In this document: positions 32,610 to 43,312 of the stretch, piece by piece
How positions within the stretch are numbered: the stretch's first letter is position 1
How the letters are laid out: each line of letters starts with the position of its first letter
Source: Ophiocordyceps camponoti-saundersi (nom. inval.)
Taxonomy: Eukaryota; Ascomycota; Sordariomycetes; Hypocreales; Ophiocordycipitaceae
Reading direction: 5' to 3'
NCBI GenBank assembly: GCA_003339415.1
Contig: PDHQ01000001.1
Span: 324,676 to 388,675 of the forward strand
Length of the DNA stretch: 64,000 nucleotides
Position numbers and translations under genes: made by a program
Notes under the pieces: model-generated
Seen by the model: only the letters and a program-made list of their open reading frames with translations
What the model was told of the DNA's origin: nothing
The model's database searches: none

Positions 32610-35600
32610 TCAAACCTCTCGTGACGCTGGCGTCGTCGTACCCCTCGACTGAGACAGACTGTAAGGAGCCTAACGAACCAAAGAGTCAATTCGGCGACAA
32701 CGAAGGCAGCAGTAGTATCACGAGGCGAGGCAAGGCGAAAAAAAAAGACGCAACGCATAGACAATGCAGAACAAGGGAAAGAAAGAGAAACTCACCAAAA
32801 CCTCCTTCGCATTGCAGATGCGCCACGCCAACTTCCTCGCATTCCGATCCGCCAGCACCACCGCCGGCGCAAACTCCACCCCAAACATCTCCCGTATGGC
32901 GTACACGATCCGCCTCGCGTACTTGCCGTCCCTCTCCACGTGCCCGCCAAACGGCTCGTCCACCGTGTTGGGCGCAATGTCCGGGTCTCGGTCGAGGCAC
33001 CGCTGGATCACCGGCAGGATGGCCGCCTCCACCACCGCCCGCGCCTGGACCGAGTCGACCTCCTCCTCCGTAAAGGGCGAAATCGCCACCTCAAACGGCT
33101 CCGAGACCGCCATGACCGTGTGCTTGCCGTCGTGGTGGTACCGGAACTCGTACACGCCCTGCGTCCACCAAAGCTTGTCGCCCTCGAACAGCACCTCGCC
33201 CTCCACCATGCCGTCGCCCACCTCGTGCTCCGCCGTCGCGATGCTGCTGTCCGCCGTCAGCGAGTCGTAGACGCCCGAGCTCGTCGGCGCCCACCGGCCC
33301 AGGGACGACACCTCCGTCGCCTCCCTGGACCGGTTGTCCGTCACCATGTAGAGGCCGATCCAGTCGCCCGTGCTGTGCTCGGCCGGCGCCCGCCACCGCA
33401 CCCGCAGCGGCGACCCGTACTCGTACGCCATCGTCTTGACCGCCTTGGGGAACCGGCCCGACAGGCTCTCCTTGCCCGTCGCCCGCCGGGGCTGCGCCGC
33501 CGCCGTGCCCGACACCGTCAGCCCGTACTGCTTCGGGTCCAGTCCCGTCAGGTCCGGCGCGATCCGCGTTATCGTCAACCGCGCCGGCGCCATGTTGAAG
33601 AGTGCCGACGTGTCGCGCACAATCGTCTTGACCCCCGACGCAAACTTGGGCCGCGCCGTCTCGATAAACTCCTCGACAAAGTGCGTCGTGTCGTCCAGCA
33701 CCCTGTCCATGCTCTCCTGCCAGCCCTTGACGGGCGGCGGCAACGATCGCTTGATGAACTTGGTGAGGCCCGCCTCCCCCCTGAGGCTCCGTCCGTAAAT
33801 CTTTTGCATGTGCGGCCGCTCGATAAAGGACAGGTAGTACAGCGACAGGATCTGCGTCACGATGGCCATGATGAAGATGGGCCGGCTCCACGTGATCAGC
33901 GCCGCGCCCCAGACGCCCGCCGTCCCGAAGATGCGCTCCGGGTTGTTGAGGAAGCGGTAGATGGACGTGTACGTCAGCTTGGCCCTGTGGTCGAAAAAGA
34001 AGTCGCCGCAGAACCAGCCAAACTCGCCCAGAGAGCCGTACACGCTAAACGCCGTCCAGAGCTGCAGGGCCACCAGGGACGCACCCACGACGTGCCGCAG
34101 GAGCACCAGCCCGTAGCCCCAGTCTTCGGGCGCCGAGTACATCTTCCAGCAGGCCGCCATGAAGGAGGCGTTGCACACTATCATGCAAAAGTGTTGCATG
34201 CCCTTCCACTGCCGCCACGCCTCACCCGCGCTCTCGCCGAACTTGAGAAAGTGCCGCGTCCACATCTTGGTCTTGGACTGTCGGTCGAGGATGATGCCCA
34301 GCCCCAGATGATACCAGACGCGCCAGGCCAGCGCGTGCGCGACGAAGACGGCCTGCCACGGTGCCGTCGACGGCGTGGCCAGCGTGAGCACCGCCATGTA
34401 AAAAGGCAGCGTCACCACCGCCAGGTCCGGCACCCGGAACAGGTCCACGTTGCCGAGGCCGACCATATCGTGCACCGCCGCCGGCGACTCGGGCGCCGCC
34501 TCCGCCGCCATCAGGGGCCGATCTGCCTCGTCTTCGCCCTCGTCACCCTCGTCGTCGTCGTCGGGCCCGGCCAGCAGCACGGTGGGGTCGCTCTGGGAGT
34601 GCGACAGGGCCCTCAGCCGCGGCGGTGGCGGGTTGTACGTCTTTTCAATGTGAGGATTCTCCACCGCCACCAGAAAGGCGAATTGGGCCAAGTGGGCGAT
34701 GATGGAGATGAAGAGCACCTCGTAGCTGGCGGCCATCATGGAGATACCGTAGTAGCCGGCATAGCCGATCGAGTACATGGGGTGCGGCGCCATCTCAAAG
34801 ACGCCGTCAAAGGTCAAGTCCTGGTCTATGAGGTAGAAGAAGTCGCCCCAGTACCAGGCAAAGTCCTTTACCACCCGGTGGGCGTCCAGCTTGACCCAAA
34901 GGTTGAAACCGACGAGGGCGATGCCGAGGGCCCAGCGCGCCGCGCCCATGACGAAGACCTCGCCCTTGGGAACGTGGCCGCATACAATGGCAAACAGGCA
35001 GTACGAGACGAAGTCGCACATGAGGATGAGGTCGACGAATCTTCGGAAGACCAGCCACGTATTGTATTCGATGGGCGCCTCCTCAAACACATAGTCTTCC
35101 GTGATCTTCGCCTCGAGCTCCCGCTTGAGCAGCCCGTACAGCCACGGGCGGGGATTATCGCGATCCTCAAAGAGCTTCCAGCGACGCGCCCAGGTGATGA
35201 GCCGACCATGATGAGACTGCACGTGCAGCAAGACGCCAATACCAATGTTGTACGACGCTCTCCAGCCAAGGAAAACGAGGGCAAAGACGGGCCGCTTCCA
35301 ACCGGCCGGGAGTAGCCAGGCAGCGACGATGTGCAATGCCAGAAAGCCGAGCACGATTAGGTCGGTAAAGTTCTTTGGCTGCCGAGGATCGAGAAGCTGC
35401 GAGACCATGTCATGTGTCGTCGGTACGACGAATACTGTCCGGCAGCATCCGTCAGCTTGTCTATAAATTTCTTTTGCAAAGTAGGTACGGGAGTGAATCG
35501 CCCCCCCTTCTCCGGCCCCCCCTCCCCTGTCAAGTTCGACTCACCCGTGCCGTCCGGGGTCCGACCAAACGTTTTCTTGCCCTTGGTATCCGGCCGAGCT

Positions 35601-35713
35601 TGTTGGGGGCCGGCGGAAGAGGAGGAAGCGACGGCGGCGACATGACAATCACCATCGTCGTCAGGGGCTTTGACTCGTCGACGCAACTGAGCGTCATCAA
35701 GGGCAGTGGTCAT
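32610..35713 (-). CDS. cho2: Phosphatidylethanolamine N-methyltransferase Cho2, 955 aa
   Basis: Exons on the minus strand are 35713-35545, 35434-32796 and 32669-32610 (G|TA, then phase 0). The protein converts PE to monomethyl-PE at the ER, the first step of PC synthesis. Exon 1 gives [14 protein letters not shown]...GRTPDGT, and the junction restores [22 protein letters not shown], typical of fungal Cho2. Two methyltransferase repeats follow, the first with [37 protein letters not shown] and the second with [15 protein letters not shown]. Many membrane helices are visible. The C-terminal part is a soluble domain ending NAKEVL. A last small exon ([14 protein letters not shown]...) is my best guess for the end. 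Yeast Cho2 is 869 aa, and filamentous fungi are somewhat longer. Confidence 0.93.
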
Positions 35714-36562
35714 GGTGGGAGTCGATACAGAAGACGACGAGACGGTCGCGACGCATGAGGCAAGCCAACAAAACGAAGAGAAACCCAGACAAGGTTTCGG
35801 TTTATATCTGCGAGACTTGGGAGAAATCGGGAAGCCGAAAGCGGGATCTCGTGCCACGCAACAGCCGCGACAGTCGACGGCCGTGTAAGTCGTTGAAGTC
35901 GAAACCTCGTCTCCGATTCGCCAGCGCTTGGCTCTTCTATGATCGTCTTTGGGTTGTGGCGGAGAGATGGAGGGCGGATGTAACGAAGGGGGGTTGTGGC
36001 GCTCTCTGTTAGTACCTGTGCAGGGCCCTGACCAAGAGCGTAAACTGGAAGGTCGATTTACGTGCGTGTGTGGATGTGTAATAAAAGGGGGGCTACAGAA
36101 GGGAGGCAGTGAAGGGATCCTCTTCTCCCCCCCCCCCCTCCCTCCCTCCCCTGTGGACCAGCCCGGGCCGTCGCCAGTAACCTACCTGTAAAGCCAGTAC
36201 AGACGTAGCAGGCTGAAAAAAAGCCCCCCCGCGCACCAGCGCCGTTAGCGGTCGAGAGCCGGAAAAAGGACCCGTCTCTGCCTGCAGGCCGAGCAGCCTC
36301 TGGGTTACACCGCAGCCGTCCGGTGCACTTCGGTCACGTCACGCTTCTTGCGCATGGCCGCGGCCTATGTATCAAGGCTGAGGCATTATCTTTTTAGTGA
36401 CCAAGATCGACTTCTTAGTGCCTGCACTCGCGGGATCGGCCGGCACGCAACTGGACGAGAGGGGAATGCACATGTCGAAAGGATTTCCGTCATGATCGTC
36501 GACATACATACATACATAGATAGGCATTATGAGAAACCCTGCATCGCCCGCAGCCGGTGAGT
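35714..36562. other. Intergenic region 5' of cho2 and 3' of eIF3g
   Basis: No gene is supported. A C run (about 36126-36139) and a CATA repeat (about 36503-36517) are present. Confidence 0.55.
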
Positions 36563-37564
36563 CTACTGAGCCTTCTTGGCAAACTCGACCCTGAGAATGA
36601 GATGCTTGAAGCCAAATCCATCCATTTTGCTGCATGCCTTGACCGCGTCGCTGCGATCTGCAAAGCTGATAAAGGCAAAACCCTTGGCCATCCCCGTTTC
36701 CCGGTCTTTGGCCAGGAATACACGCGTGACTCGTCCGTAGCGCTCGAACATGTCGCGCAGCTCGCCCTCTTCCGCCATCTCGGAGACCTGTAAATCCGGC
36801 TTAGCATCCCACACGAGACATGATTGGGTTTTTCTTGGCCGGCAACGTACGTTGGTGACACGGAGTGTCGCGAGGTCGTCCCTCTCGCCGTATTTGGAGC
36901 CTCCCATGCGCTCTCCCGGTGCGGCCGAGCGGTCGCCACGGAGCGCCGGTGGTACGTAGGAGCCCTTCTTACCGGCGCCCGGCGCGCCGGCTGACGGCTC
37001 GTCGCCCATGCCCGCCGCCACGTCCGCCCCGCCGTTCTCGCCGATCGGCGCCATCGTGTCCTTGTAAGGACACCTGGCGGTGAAATGCTCGCCGTTGCAG
37101 ATACGGCATTTGACCTTTTTGTCCTTGAGCTTGTCCTTCATCGCCTGCGAGTTCGGGTCCTGGCTCTCGTCCTTGGAGTCCTTGCGCCAGTTGACGCTGG
37201 GACGGAAGATGATGTTCTCGCCCACCGACGTCGTGTCACCGGCCGGGCCGGCGCCGTCCTTTGCGCTCTGGCCGAACTTGGCCCATGTTTTGCGGTCGGC
37301 GACGCGGGGGTTCACCGTCTCGGTGTGGGTGACGTAGCGGATCCGCCGTGTCGTCTTTACTTTCTGGCCCTGGTCGTTATATCGGAAAGTTATGACCGTC
37401 TTGGTTCCGTCCTTGTTTGAGATGGTCTGCGGCGGCGGTAGGTCGGTTGTCGTCTCCTCGATGTCGTCGTCGTCGGCCCAATCATGTCTGCATCATATCA
37501 GCCAAGTTCGGACGAGCAGAGCCTGGGAATCTTACTTGGGCTTGGATGAGGCTACGGCAGCCAT
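36563..37564 (-). CDS. tif35: Eukaryotic translation initiation factor 3 subunit G, 296 aa
   Basis: Exons on the minus strand are 37564-37536, 37487-36851 and 36787-36563 (AA|A, then phase 0, 891 nt). The start [21 protein letters not shown] and [22 protein letters not shown] are typical eIF3g. A CCHC zinc knuckle follows ([13 protein letters not shown]), then a Gly/Ala-rich linker and a C-terminal [24 protein letters not shown] (RNP2) and KGFAFISF (RNP1). eIF3g helps scanning and re-initiation on the 40S subunit and binds eIF3i. Intron 2 (36850-36788) is 63 nt without stops and splits the RRM RNP2 strand. If retained it would insert 21 residues there. Confidence 0.95.
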
Positions 37565-38196
37565 GATGAGTCTGGCGAGCCCCGTGTATGTAGATTTGGA
37601 TATGACTGTCGACGACAGGTAGGTATTTGAGGCTCTTGTGGGTTTTTTTTTGTCTACCTAATTTTGGTGCGCCTGCGAAGTGAGTGTGGGGCGCCACAAT
37701 TAGATGGGACCGTATGGCAAAGGGCCCGTCACGTGCTGGCTCTCAACGAACGCCACTTCGTCACTACCGATTCATTGTCAGCCTGTCTTTACACCGAACC
37801 AGCTAGATAAGGAATGCAATGCTCACAGGACCGGTCCACTGTCAGATAACAAGAACAACAAGGCTGCGAGTGCTGCCTGCGTGTTACCAAACACATTGTC
37901 TGGCCACCTGCTTCTACAGTCAACTGCCATTCAATTTCTCGTCAGTGTCCTTCAGCACCCCACTGTGGCGCAGCAGCTTTGTCTCTCCACGTCTTCGCTC
38001 GGCCGTGCGAACTGTACCGAAAACGTCACTGACACGCCTTCGGTTTTAGCCCTTACTTTGCACCTCGGTCTTTTTAGACCCGCCTCCTCCTCTCAGTCTA
38101 CCCAAGCTTTCCCTGCCTCCTCTATTTCAGCTAGTCCCCTCTTCAACCCTTTATCGCGCATCATCAACCCACGCCTACGCCGGTAAACATATCGAA
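37565..38196. other. Divergent promoter between eIF3g and the CYSTM gene
   Basis: No gene is supported. The 130 bases before 38197 are C/T-rich, as in fungal leaders. Confidence 0.55.
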
Positions 38197-38373
38197 ATGC
38201 CGAACAAAGAAGAGCCGCCGCCCTACGGCGCAGGCCCCCAGGCCCCAAAGCCCGCCTACGGCGCGTCCTCTTCCCAACAACAACAACAGTACCCTGGCTA
38301 CTATCCTCCCCAACAACCGCAGCAAGAATACTACCAACCGGGGCCGCAAATGGGATACTACAACCAGCAGGCT

Positions 38374-38404
<31 letters not shown>

Positions 38405-38577
38405 ATCCGCAGCAAGGCTATCCGCCTCCCCAGGGTTATTACGGCAACCCTGCAGGAGGTTACTATCCGCCTCGGCCTGGATACTATCCCCCGCAGAAAC
38501 AGCAGAGGAGTCCAGGCATCTTGGAAGGGCTGCTGGCCGGCCTGGCCTGCTGCTGCTGTTTGGACCTTTTGTTCTGA
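38197..38577 (+). CDS. CYSTM-motif protein with Tyr/Gln/Pro-rich repeats, 126 aa
   Basis: Single exon. Residues 1-105 are Pro/Gln/Tyr-rich, with repeated QQGYPQQGYPQ units like those of small rhodopsin-tail or annexin-type sequences. The C-terminus GILEGLLAGLACCCCLDLLF is a CYSTM motif: a short hydrophobic helix with a Cys cluster that is typically tail-anchored and palmitoylated. CYSTM proteins are small, membrane-associated and stress-related in yeast and plants. The precise function here is unknown. The pure repeat unit suggests recent repeat expansion. It shares a divergent promoter region with eIF3g. Confidence 0.85.
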
Positions 38578-39094
38578 TATCTGAGGTGGTGTGAGCGACT
38601 CGTCGTTGCTCGCGGCCGATACAGCCGGCCGCCGTCATGCAATACGATGCGAGCGTTCGCTGTTTTCTTCCCGGGCTATCGATTGCCTTTGCTGTCAGCC
38701 TTTGTCGAAAATCGACGATCGATACCTATTTGCCGGTGGAAGGAATGTTATACATCTGGCGTTCGTGGACGGATCCAATACACCTCGTTGTCGTGACGCC
38801 TGCCGAGCTTTATGGAGCTTGTACTCTAAAGACAATTCACAGGTTTTTCATCAACTTTTCTCACATGCTTCTCTAGACCTCTCGTTGTGAACGCGCAGTC
38901 CAAACATGATGGAGCAGAACCATCAGTGGGTAGTTGTGACACGTGACCATCCCAAGTGTCACCACCGCCTCACCAGCGCCGCATGACTAACGTCGATTTC
39001 CCCGTGACCAGGACGCGAGAAATGTTGACGATAATGCCTTCGAGATCCTGCCTGAACTATTGCTGGTGAGACTTGACTCTAGCCGCCTTCGCAA
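38578..39094. other. Region 5' of the N-terminal methyltransferase gene
   Basis: No separate gene is supported. An ATG at 38908 followed by a possible short spliced segment could be an alternative first exon of the methyltransferase, but I could not join it in frame convincingly. Confidence 0.4.
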
Positions 39095-39946
39095 ATGTCG
39101 GACTCTGCTAGTCTGCCCATGGAGAAATCAGCTTCTCCGGATGACCTCATCAGCCCCGAGGCCGGGAGATTGTATTGGGAGAACACGAGCGCCGACGTGA
39201 ATGGGATGCTGGGAGGCATCCCATCCGTCAAGGGCTTTGGATCCGTGTCGAGGATTGATCTTCAAGGTTCTCGGGCCTTCCTGGCAAAGCTGGGCATAGT
39301 TCGAAACAAAGCCGGCCCGAAACCCCTGGCCAATGCCCTTGAAGGCGGAGCGGGGTGCGTGCCCACATGTTGAGTGAAGCTTCGTCTACGTCTGTGTCGC
39401 TGACCGCGTTAGGGAGCGTTTGCAGTATTGGGCGCATCACCCGAGGCTTGCTACTCGACATGGCGGAAGAAGTCGATGTTATTGAGCCCGTGTCCAAGTT
39501 CACCGACGTGCTCAGCGGCGTGCGCAACGTCTTTAACGTCGGGCTGGAGGAGTGGGAGCCTAAGGCGGGAGTCCAGTATGACTTGATATGGACGCAGTGG
39601 TGTTTAGGGCACATTACGGACGACCAGGTAGTGAGATACCTGGAGCTTTGCAAGACGGCGCTCACACCGGGTCGCGGCATCATCGTCTTTAAGGAGAATC
39701 TCAGCAGCCGTACTGACGCCGACGACTTTGACGAGACTGACAGCAGCGTGACGAGGTGAGTTGCTGTCGCGAATTTCTCTCATCGGTGGTCTGGTGGACT
39801 GACGGCTGAGCAGGCGAGATGAGACGTATCGAAGCCTCTTTGCCAAGGCTGGTGTCAAGATCGTTAGGACAGAGCTGCAGCGTGGATTTCCCGAGTCAGC
39901 CAATACGAGGCTACTACCGGTCAGGATGTACGCGCTCAAGCCTTGA
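39095..39946 (+). CDS. tae1: Protein alpha-N-terminal methyltransferase (NTM1/Tae1 family), 240 aa
   Basis: Exons are 39095-39354, 39426-39755 and 39814-39946 (GG|T, AG|G, 723 nt). The enzyme uses SAM to methylate the N-terminus of proteins exposing X-Pro-Lys, such as ribosomal Rpl12 and Rps25 in yeast. Family marks are YWENTSADVNGMLGG, LEGGAGIGRITRGLLLD (SAM site, restored only by splicing), VDVIEPVSKFTDVL, YDLIWTQWCLGHITDDQ and VFKENLS. The last exon gives RTELQRGFPE and ends MYALKP. Length is as expected. The start is the first ATG that leads directly into the conserved part. Confidence 0.93.
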
Positions 39947-40780
39947 AATGCTGCATAATATTACACACTACGTGGACGAAGCAAGGCGACAAGTGACTCC
40001 GCAGCGCAACTTTGGGTACCTGATTAACTCTAGCCGGTTGGTTGGCTGGCTGATTGCTAGCTACCATGGCCTCATCTCATAAGCACCGTCAGCCCGCTGC
40101 TTCATTCATTTCCCTTTGGTAGATTGAGACTCATGTACGGAGTATGTATGTATGTATTTACACATGTGTATGCGCGGGGAGCGGCCAGGCGAACGGATAT
40201 AGATGGTGTCCGTTGTGGGGGGGCCTCATCATGGCCTTTATGCCCTAATTCTACCCACCTATGGTCCTATGGATGAAGGGGGCTAGAGCTGCCCAGAGGT
40301 CATCATCATGCTTTGTTAGCCCCCTTGCCTGCCCGCTAGCTAGCATCTCGCATTGAAGCTGCACAATGGTCGTCTAATAGCCGCAAACGTCGCACACGCG
40401 TCATCCTGTCGGCCTAAATAAAACGATGGCACTGCTGACCCCACTCTCCATGCTTCTCTTCGTGTCTCTCCGTCTCTTTGAGACCTGCCTCTTTAGATGG
40501 TATATACATATAATGCCCAGGTATATTCCGTACATCTTCAACACACCTTGACAGAGCCCTCTCGATGTATGAACAAGATGTATATCTCCAAACCTCGTCT
40601 CTACTACACGCTACGATGCAGTTGAACCGGCACCGCTACGCAAGGCTTACCATCGACAAACACACCTAATAATGGACATGATAATATTGTATAATCGCCA
40701 AGGATCCGACTGACCCACCCCCTGCCTTTCAGCTGGCCCCTTCTCGGACAGAGAGCCAACTCTCACGAGAGACGGGCACC
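39947..40780. other. Intergenic region 5' of the PGAP4-like gene
   Basis: No gene is supported. It holds TACGGAGTA (40136-40144) followed by a GTAT repeat (to about 40160). Confidence 0.55.
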
Positions 40781-42061
40781 ATGAATCTGGCACAGGTCAA
40801 CGCCGGCTTCTGGCTGATATGGCTGTCGCTGCTCATCCTGTGCTACTTCAACTCGTCCGACGACCCGACCTCGCTCTTCTACGACCGCAGCAGGGCGTAC
40901 GAGCAAAAATACTCAATCCAGCGCGCGGCCGAGGCCAAGGATTACCTCCAACACGTCACCGAAAAGGTTGAGCAGGCCGAGCCGGACCGGAGGCTTTTAT
41001 GCATCGGCATCCCGAGCATCAACCGCACGTCCGAGTCCTTCCTCGCTTATACGATAGCCACCCTCACCGATACGCTGACGGCCGAGGACCGGGCTTCGAT
41101 CCGGCTCGTCGTCCTCCTCGCTGACAAGTCGCCGCGGAGTCATCTCGCGTACGGTCAACCTTGGTTGGAGAAGATTGCCGACGAGGTTTTGCTCTACGGC
41201 GGAGACGAAGATGACGTCTCTTCGAGGGGGAATAGCAGCGTCTACCGCACCGTTCCTTATAATCTGTACAAGGAGGGTCCCGGTCGCGGAACCGGTCGAG
41301 TCGAGAACATGCGACTGGACCATTCGCTTCTCGTCGAGACGTGCCGCGACTACAAGTCTCCGTACTTTGCTCTGATCGAGGACGACGTCGTCGCGTCGCC
41401 TGACTGGTTCACCAAGCTGAAGAAGGGACTGGAGTACGTCGAGTCTCGTACGGCCGCCAAGACGGGCGACGGCGGCAAGGACTGGCTCTATCTGCGCATG
41501 TTCTATTCGGAGATATTCATGGGATGGAATAACGAGGAATGGCTATCGTATTCGCAAAACGTCTTCTTCGTCTATACCGCCGTCCTACTCGTCTTCCTGG
41601 CGAGGTTGCTGATGCGGAAGCGCAACTCCGTCGCCGGCCCTGCACGCTCCTCCGCCATCTTCGCCGCTCTCCTCCTGGGACTCTGGCTTCCGGCCCTGAT
41701 TGCCCTTTACTTTGTCGCCGGCCGCGTATCTATGAGTCGCATTAACCCTTTCGCCTGGAACTGGCATCCGGCCCGCGAAATGCCCAATTACGGATGTTGT
41801 GCTCAGGGATTGGTCTTCCCGTACCGTCATTTGGAGGGTATACAGGCCTTGTTCAGGCTGCCTCCCTATGCTTTCGCGGGGGACCAGATCCTGGAGGATT
41901 ACGCCCGAGATCACGCACTTTCCAAGTGGGCTCTGGAACCCAGCGTGCTGCAACACGTTGGCCTGAAGCAATCGTCGGCAGGGGACCAGCGAGCCGAGGT
42001 GTGGAATTTTAGTTTCGAGAGGAAGCAGCTCAAGAAGGCGCATGTTAGGAGTGGTCGTTGA
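40781..42061 (+). CDS. PGAP4-like GPI-glycan glycosyltransferase, 426 aa
   Basis: Single exon. An N-terminal anchor lies at about residues 10-23. A GT-A-type domain follows (LLCIGIPSINRTSESFLAYTIATL), and a metal-binding EDD is at residues 200-202 (YFALIEDDVVASPDWF). Two closely spaced membrane helices at about 261-278 and 293-313 interrupt the catalytic domain, which resumes at NYGCCAQGLVFPYRHLEGI and GDQILEDY. A glycosyltransferase fold split by a helix pair is the hallmark of PGAP4 (TMEM246). In mammals PGAP4 adds GalNAc to the first mannose of GPI anchors in the Golgi. The fungal sugar donor is not known, and the assignment rests on topology and motifs. Confidence 0.8.
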   Translation: MNLAQVNAGFWLIWLSLLILCYFNSSDDPTSLFYDRSRAYEQKYSIQRAAEAKDYLQHVTEKVEQAEPDRRLLCIGIPSINRTSESFLAYTIATLTDTLTAEDRASIRLVVLLADKSPRSHLAYGQPWLEKIADEVLLYGGDEDDVSSRGNSSVYRTVPYNLYKEGPGRGTGRVENMRLDHSLLVETCRDYKSPYFALIEDDVVASPDWFTKLKKGLEYVESRTAAKTGDGGKDWLYLRMFYSEIFMGWNNEEWLSYSQNVFFVYTAVLLVFLARLLMRKRNSVAGPARSSAIFAALLLGLWLPALIALYFVAGRVSMSRINPFAWNWHPAREMPNYGCCAQGLVFPYRHLEGIQALFRLPPYAFAGDQILEDYARDHALSKWALEPSVLQHVGLKQSSAGDQRAEVWNFSFERKQLKKAHVRSGR

Positions 42062-42184
42062 TATGGATTGCGACTCGGTGGACGTTGCCTATTAAGACTC
42101 CATTAACGTGTCGAGGGTTAGGGGTAGCCGAATTGGACAGATGACTCTTCTCACGGGCTGTTTAGACATGTTGCCGTCCGATTC

Positions 42185-43312
42185 CTAGTACATTATTTCT
42201 GCTCTATTTGTCTGCAAGCCTGACTGCTGCTTCACGAGACTGACGAGTGCCTCGACGATGAGCTGCTGCTGCTGCTTCCAATCCCACTCCAGTTGAGGAG
42301 GCTTCTGCAGCAAGAGCCGTTGCTTTTCCTGCACGATACGGACAAGGGATCGGTTGACGGGACAGTCGATGCCCATTCTCGCCCCCCATCGAACGATTGT
42401 GCCGTTGATGTAGTCGATCTCCGTCGGAAGCTGCCGGTTGATGACGTCCTGCAGCATGGAAGACTTGTGATGGGGATGCCTGAAGGCGCATGACTCGATC
42501 GCCGACGCCAGCTGCTGCGGTAGAAGCTGCAGCGCAAGAGGCAGCGCGTTCAGTACCGTCGTAGTCTCGTATATGATCATGTCCATGAGCTGTCGCAGCC
42601 ACGGCCAGCGCGGCGAGTACATGGCGCCGAGTTCGCATTCCAGCAAGGCCGTGAGCGGGTTAAAGACGGAATTCAGAGCGAGCTTCTTCAGCTGGCGCCG
42701 CGCAAGCTCGCCTCTACTCAGCAAGTGAGCGTTTAGGTGCGAGCTTCGGCTCAGCACTCGGCTCAGGTTCCGGGCTGACTGTGGTGGGCCACTGAGCCGG
42801 TGCCCGGGGTGGGGCCACCATACCGGACCGGGTGCGTCGCCGAACCAGATGTCGCCCTGGGCGATGAGACGGACGGAAAGCGGGCCTGTTCGGATGGTAC
42901 AGTGAGAGTTCACGCCGACCATGTAATGCGGGCGCGTGGCTGGATCCGGGAAGACCTTTTCATCTACTTCCTCCTGCAGGCCCATGCCGTTCTGCAGGAA
43001 CAGGATGGTGCTGTCGGCTGATAGCCGGTGCTTGATGGTCTGCAGGGCCGCCGACGCGTGGTTCGCCTTGATGGGGACGATGACGGTGTCGATGGGTCCT
43101 TCGCTGGGCTGCCATCGGCCGTCTTGGAGCTCTTCGACGTTGAAACCTTGGTGACAGTCATCGAATGAACCATCGGATTCGACCCGGAGTTGTGTCGGTG
43201 GCTTGTTGTTCTTCGGTCGGTGGATGAGGAGTGTTAGGCTGGGCCGTTGGGGGAGTCGGGCGATGGCGTGTGCGACCAGCACACCGACGCCTCCCAGGCC
43301 CAGGACGTGCAT
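42185..43312 (-). CDS. 2-dehydropantoate 2-reductase-type (ApbA/PanE) protein, 375 aa
   Basis: The frame starts at the ATG at 43312. The Rossmann motif HVLGLGGVGVLVAH binds NADPH, and VPIKANHASAALQ and FLQNGMGLQEEV are family motifs. The C-terminal helical domain has KLALNSVFNPLTALLECELG and EIDYINGTIVRWGARMGIDCPVN, which carries the conserved Glu and Asn. PanE reduces ketopantoate to pantoate for coenzyme A, but fungi have several paralogues of unclear substrate. The Met sits where homologues have Arg before HVLG, so a short upstream exon is possible. The sequence just upstream ends in CTACAG, a usable acceptor. It is convergent with the PGAP4-like gene. Confidence 0.88.
   Translation of the reverse strand: MHVLGLGGVGVLVAHAIARLPQRPSLTLLIHRPKNNKPPTQLRVESDGSFDDCHQGFNVEELQDGRWQPSEGPIDTVIVPIKANHASAALQTIKHRLSADSTILFLQNGMGLQEEVDEKVFPDPATRPHYMVGVNSHCTIRTGPLSVRLIAQGDIWFGDAPGPVWWPHPGHRLSGPPQSARNLSRVLSRSSHLNAHLLSRGELARRQLKKLALNSVFNPLTALLECELGAMYSPRWPWLRQLMDMIIYETTTVLNALPLALQLLPQQLASAIESCAFRHPHHKSSMLQDVINRQLPTEIDYINGTIVRWGARMGIDCPVNRSLVRIVQEKQRLLLQKPPQLEWDWKQQQQLIVEALVSLVKQQSGLQTNRAEIMY

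Noticed and set aside
32940..35315. 791-aa open frame on the plus strand opposite cho2
   Set aside because: It lies wholly antisense to well-supported cho2 exons. It is Arg/His/Val-rich, with no motifs, as expected from the mirror of C-ending codons.
38908..39094. Possible upstream exon of the N-terminal methyltransferase starting MMEQNH
   Set aside because: The candidate donors and acceptors did not restore the frame of the conserved part, and the ATG at 39095 suffices.
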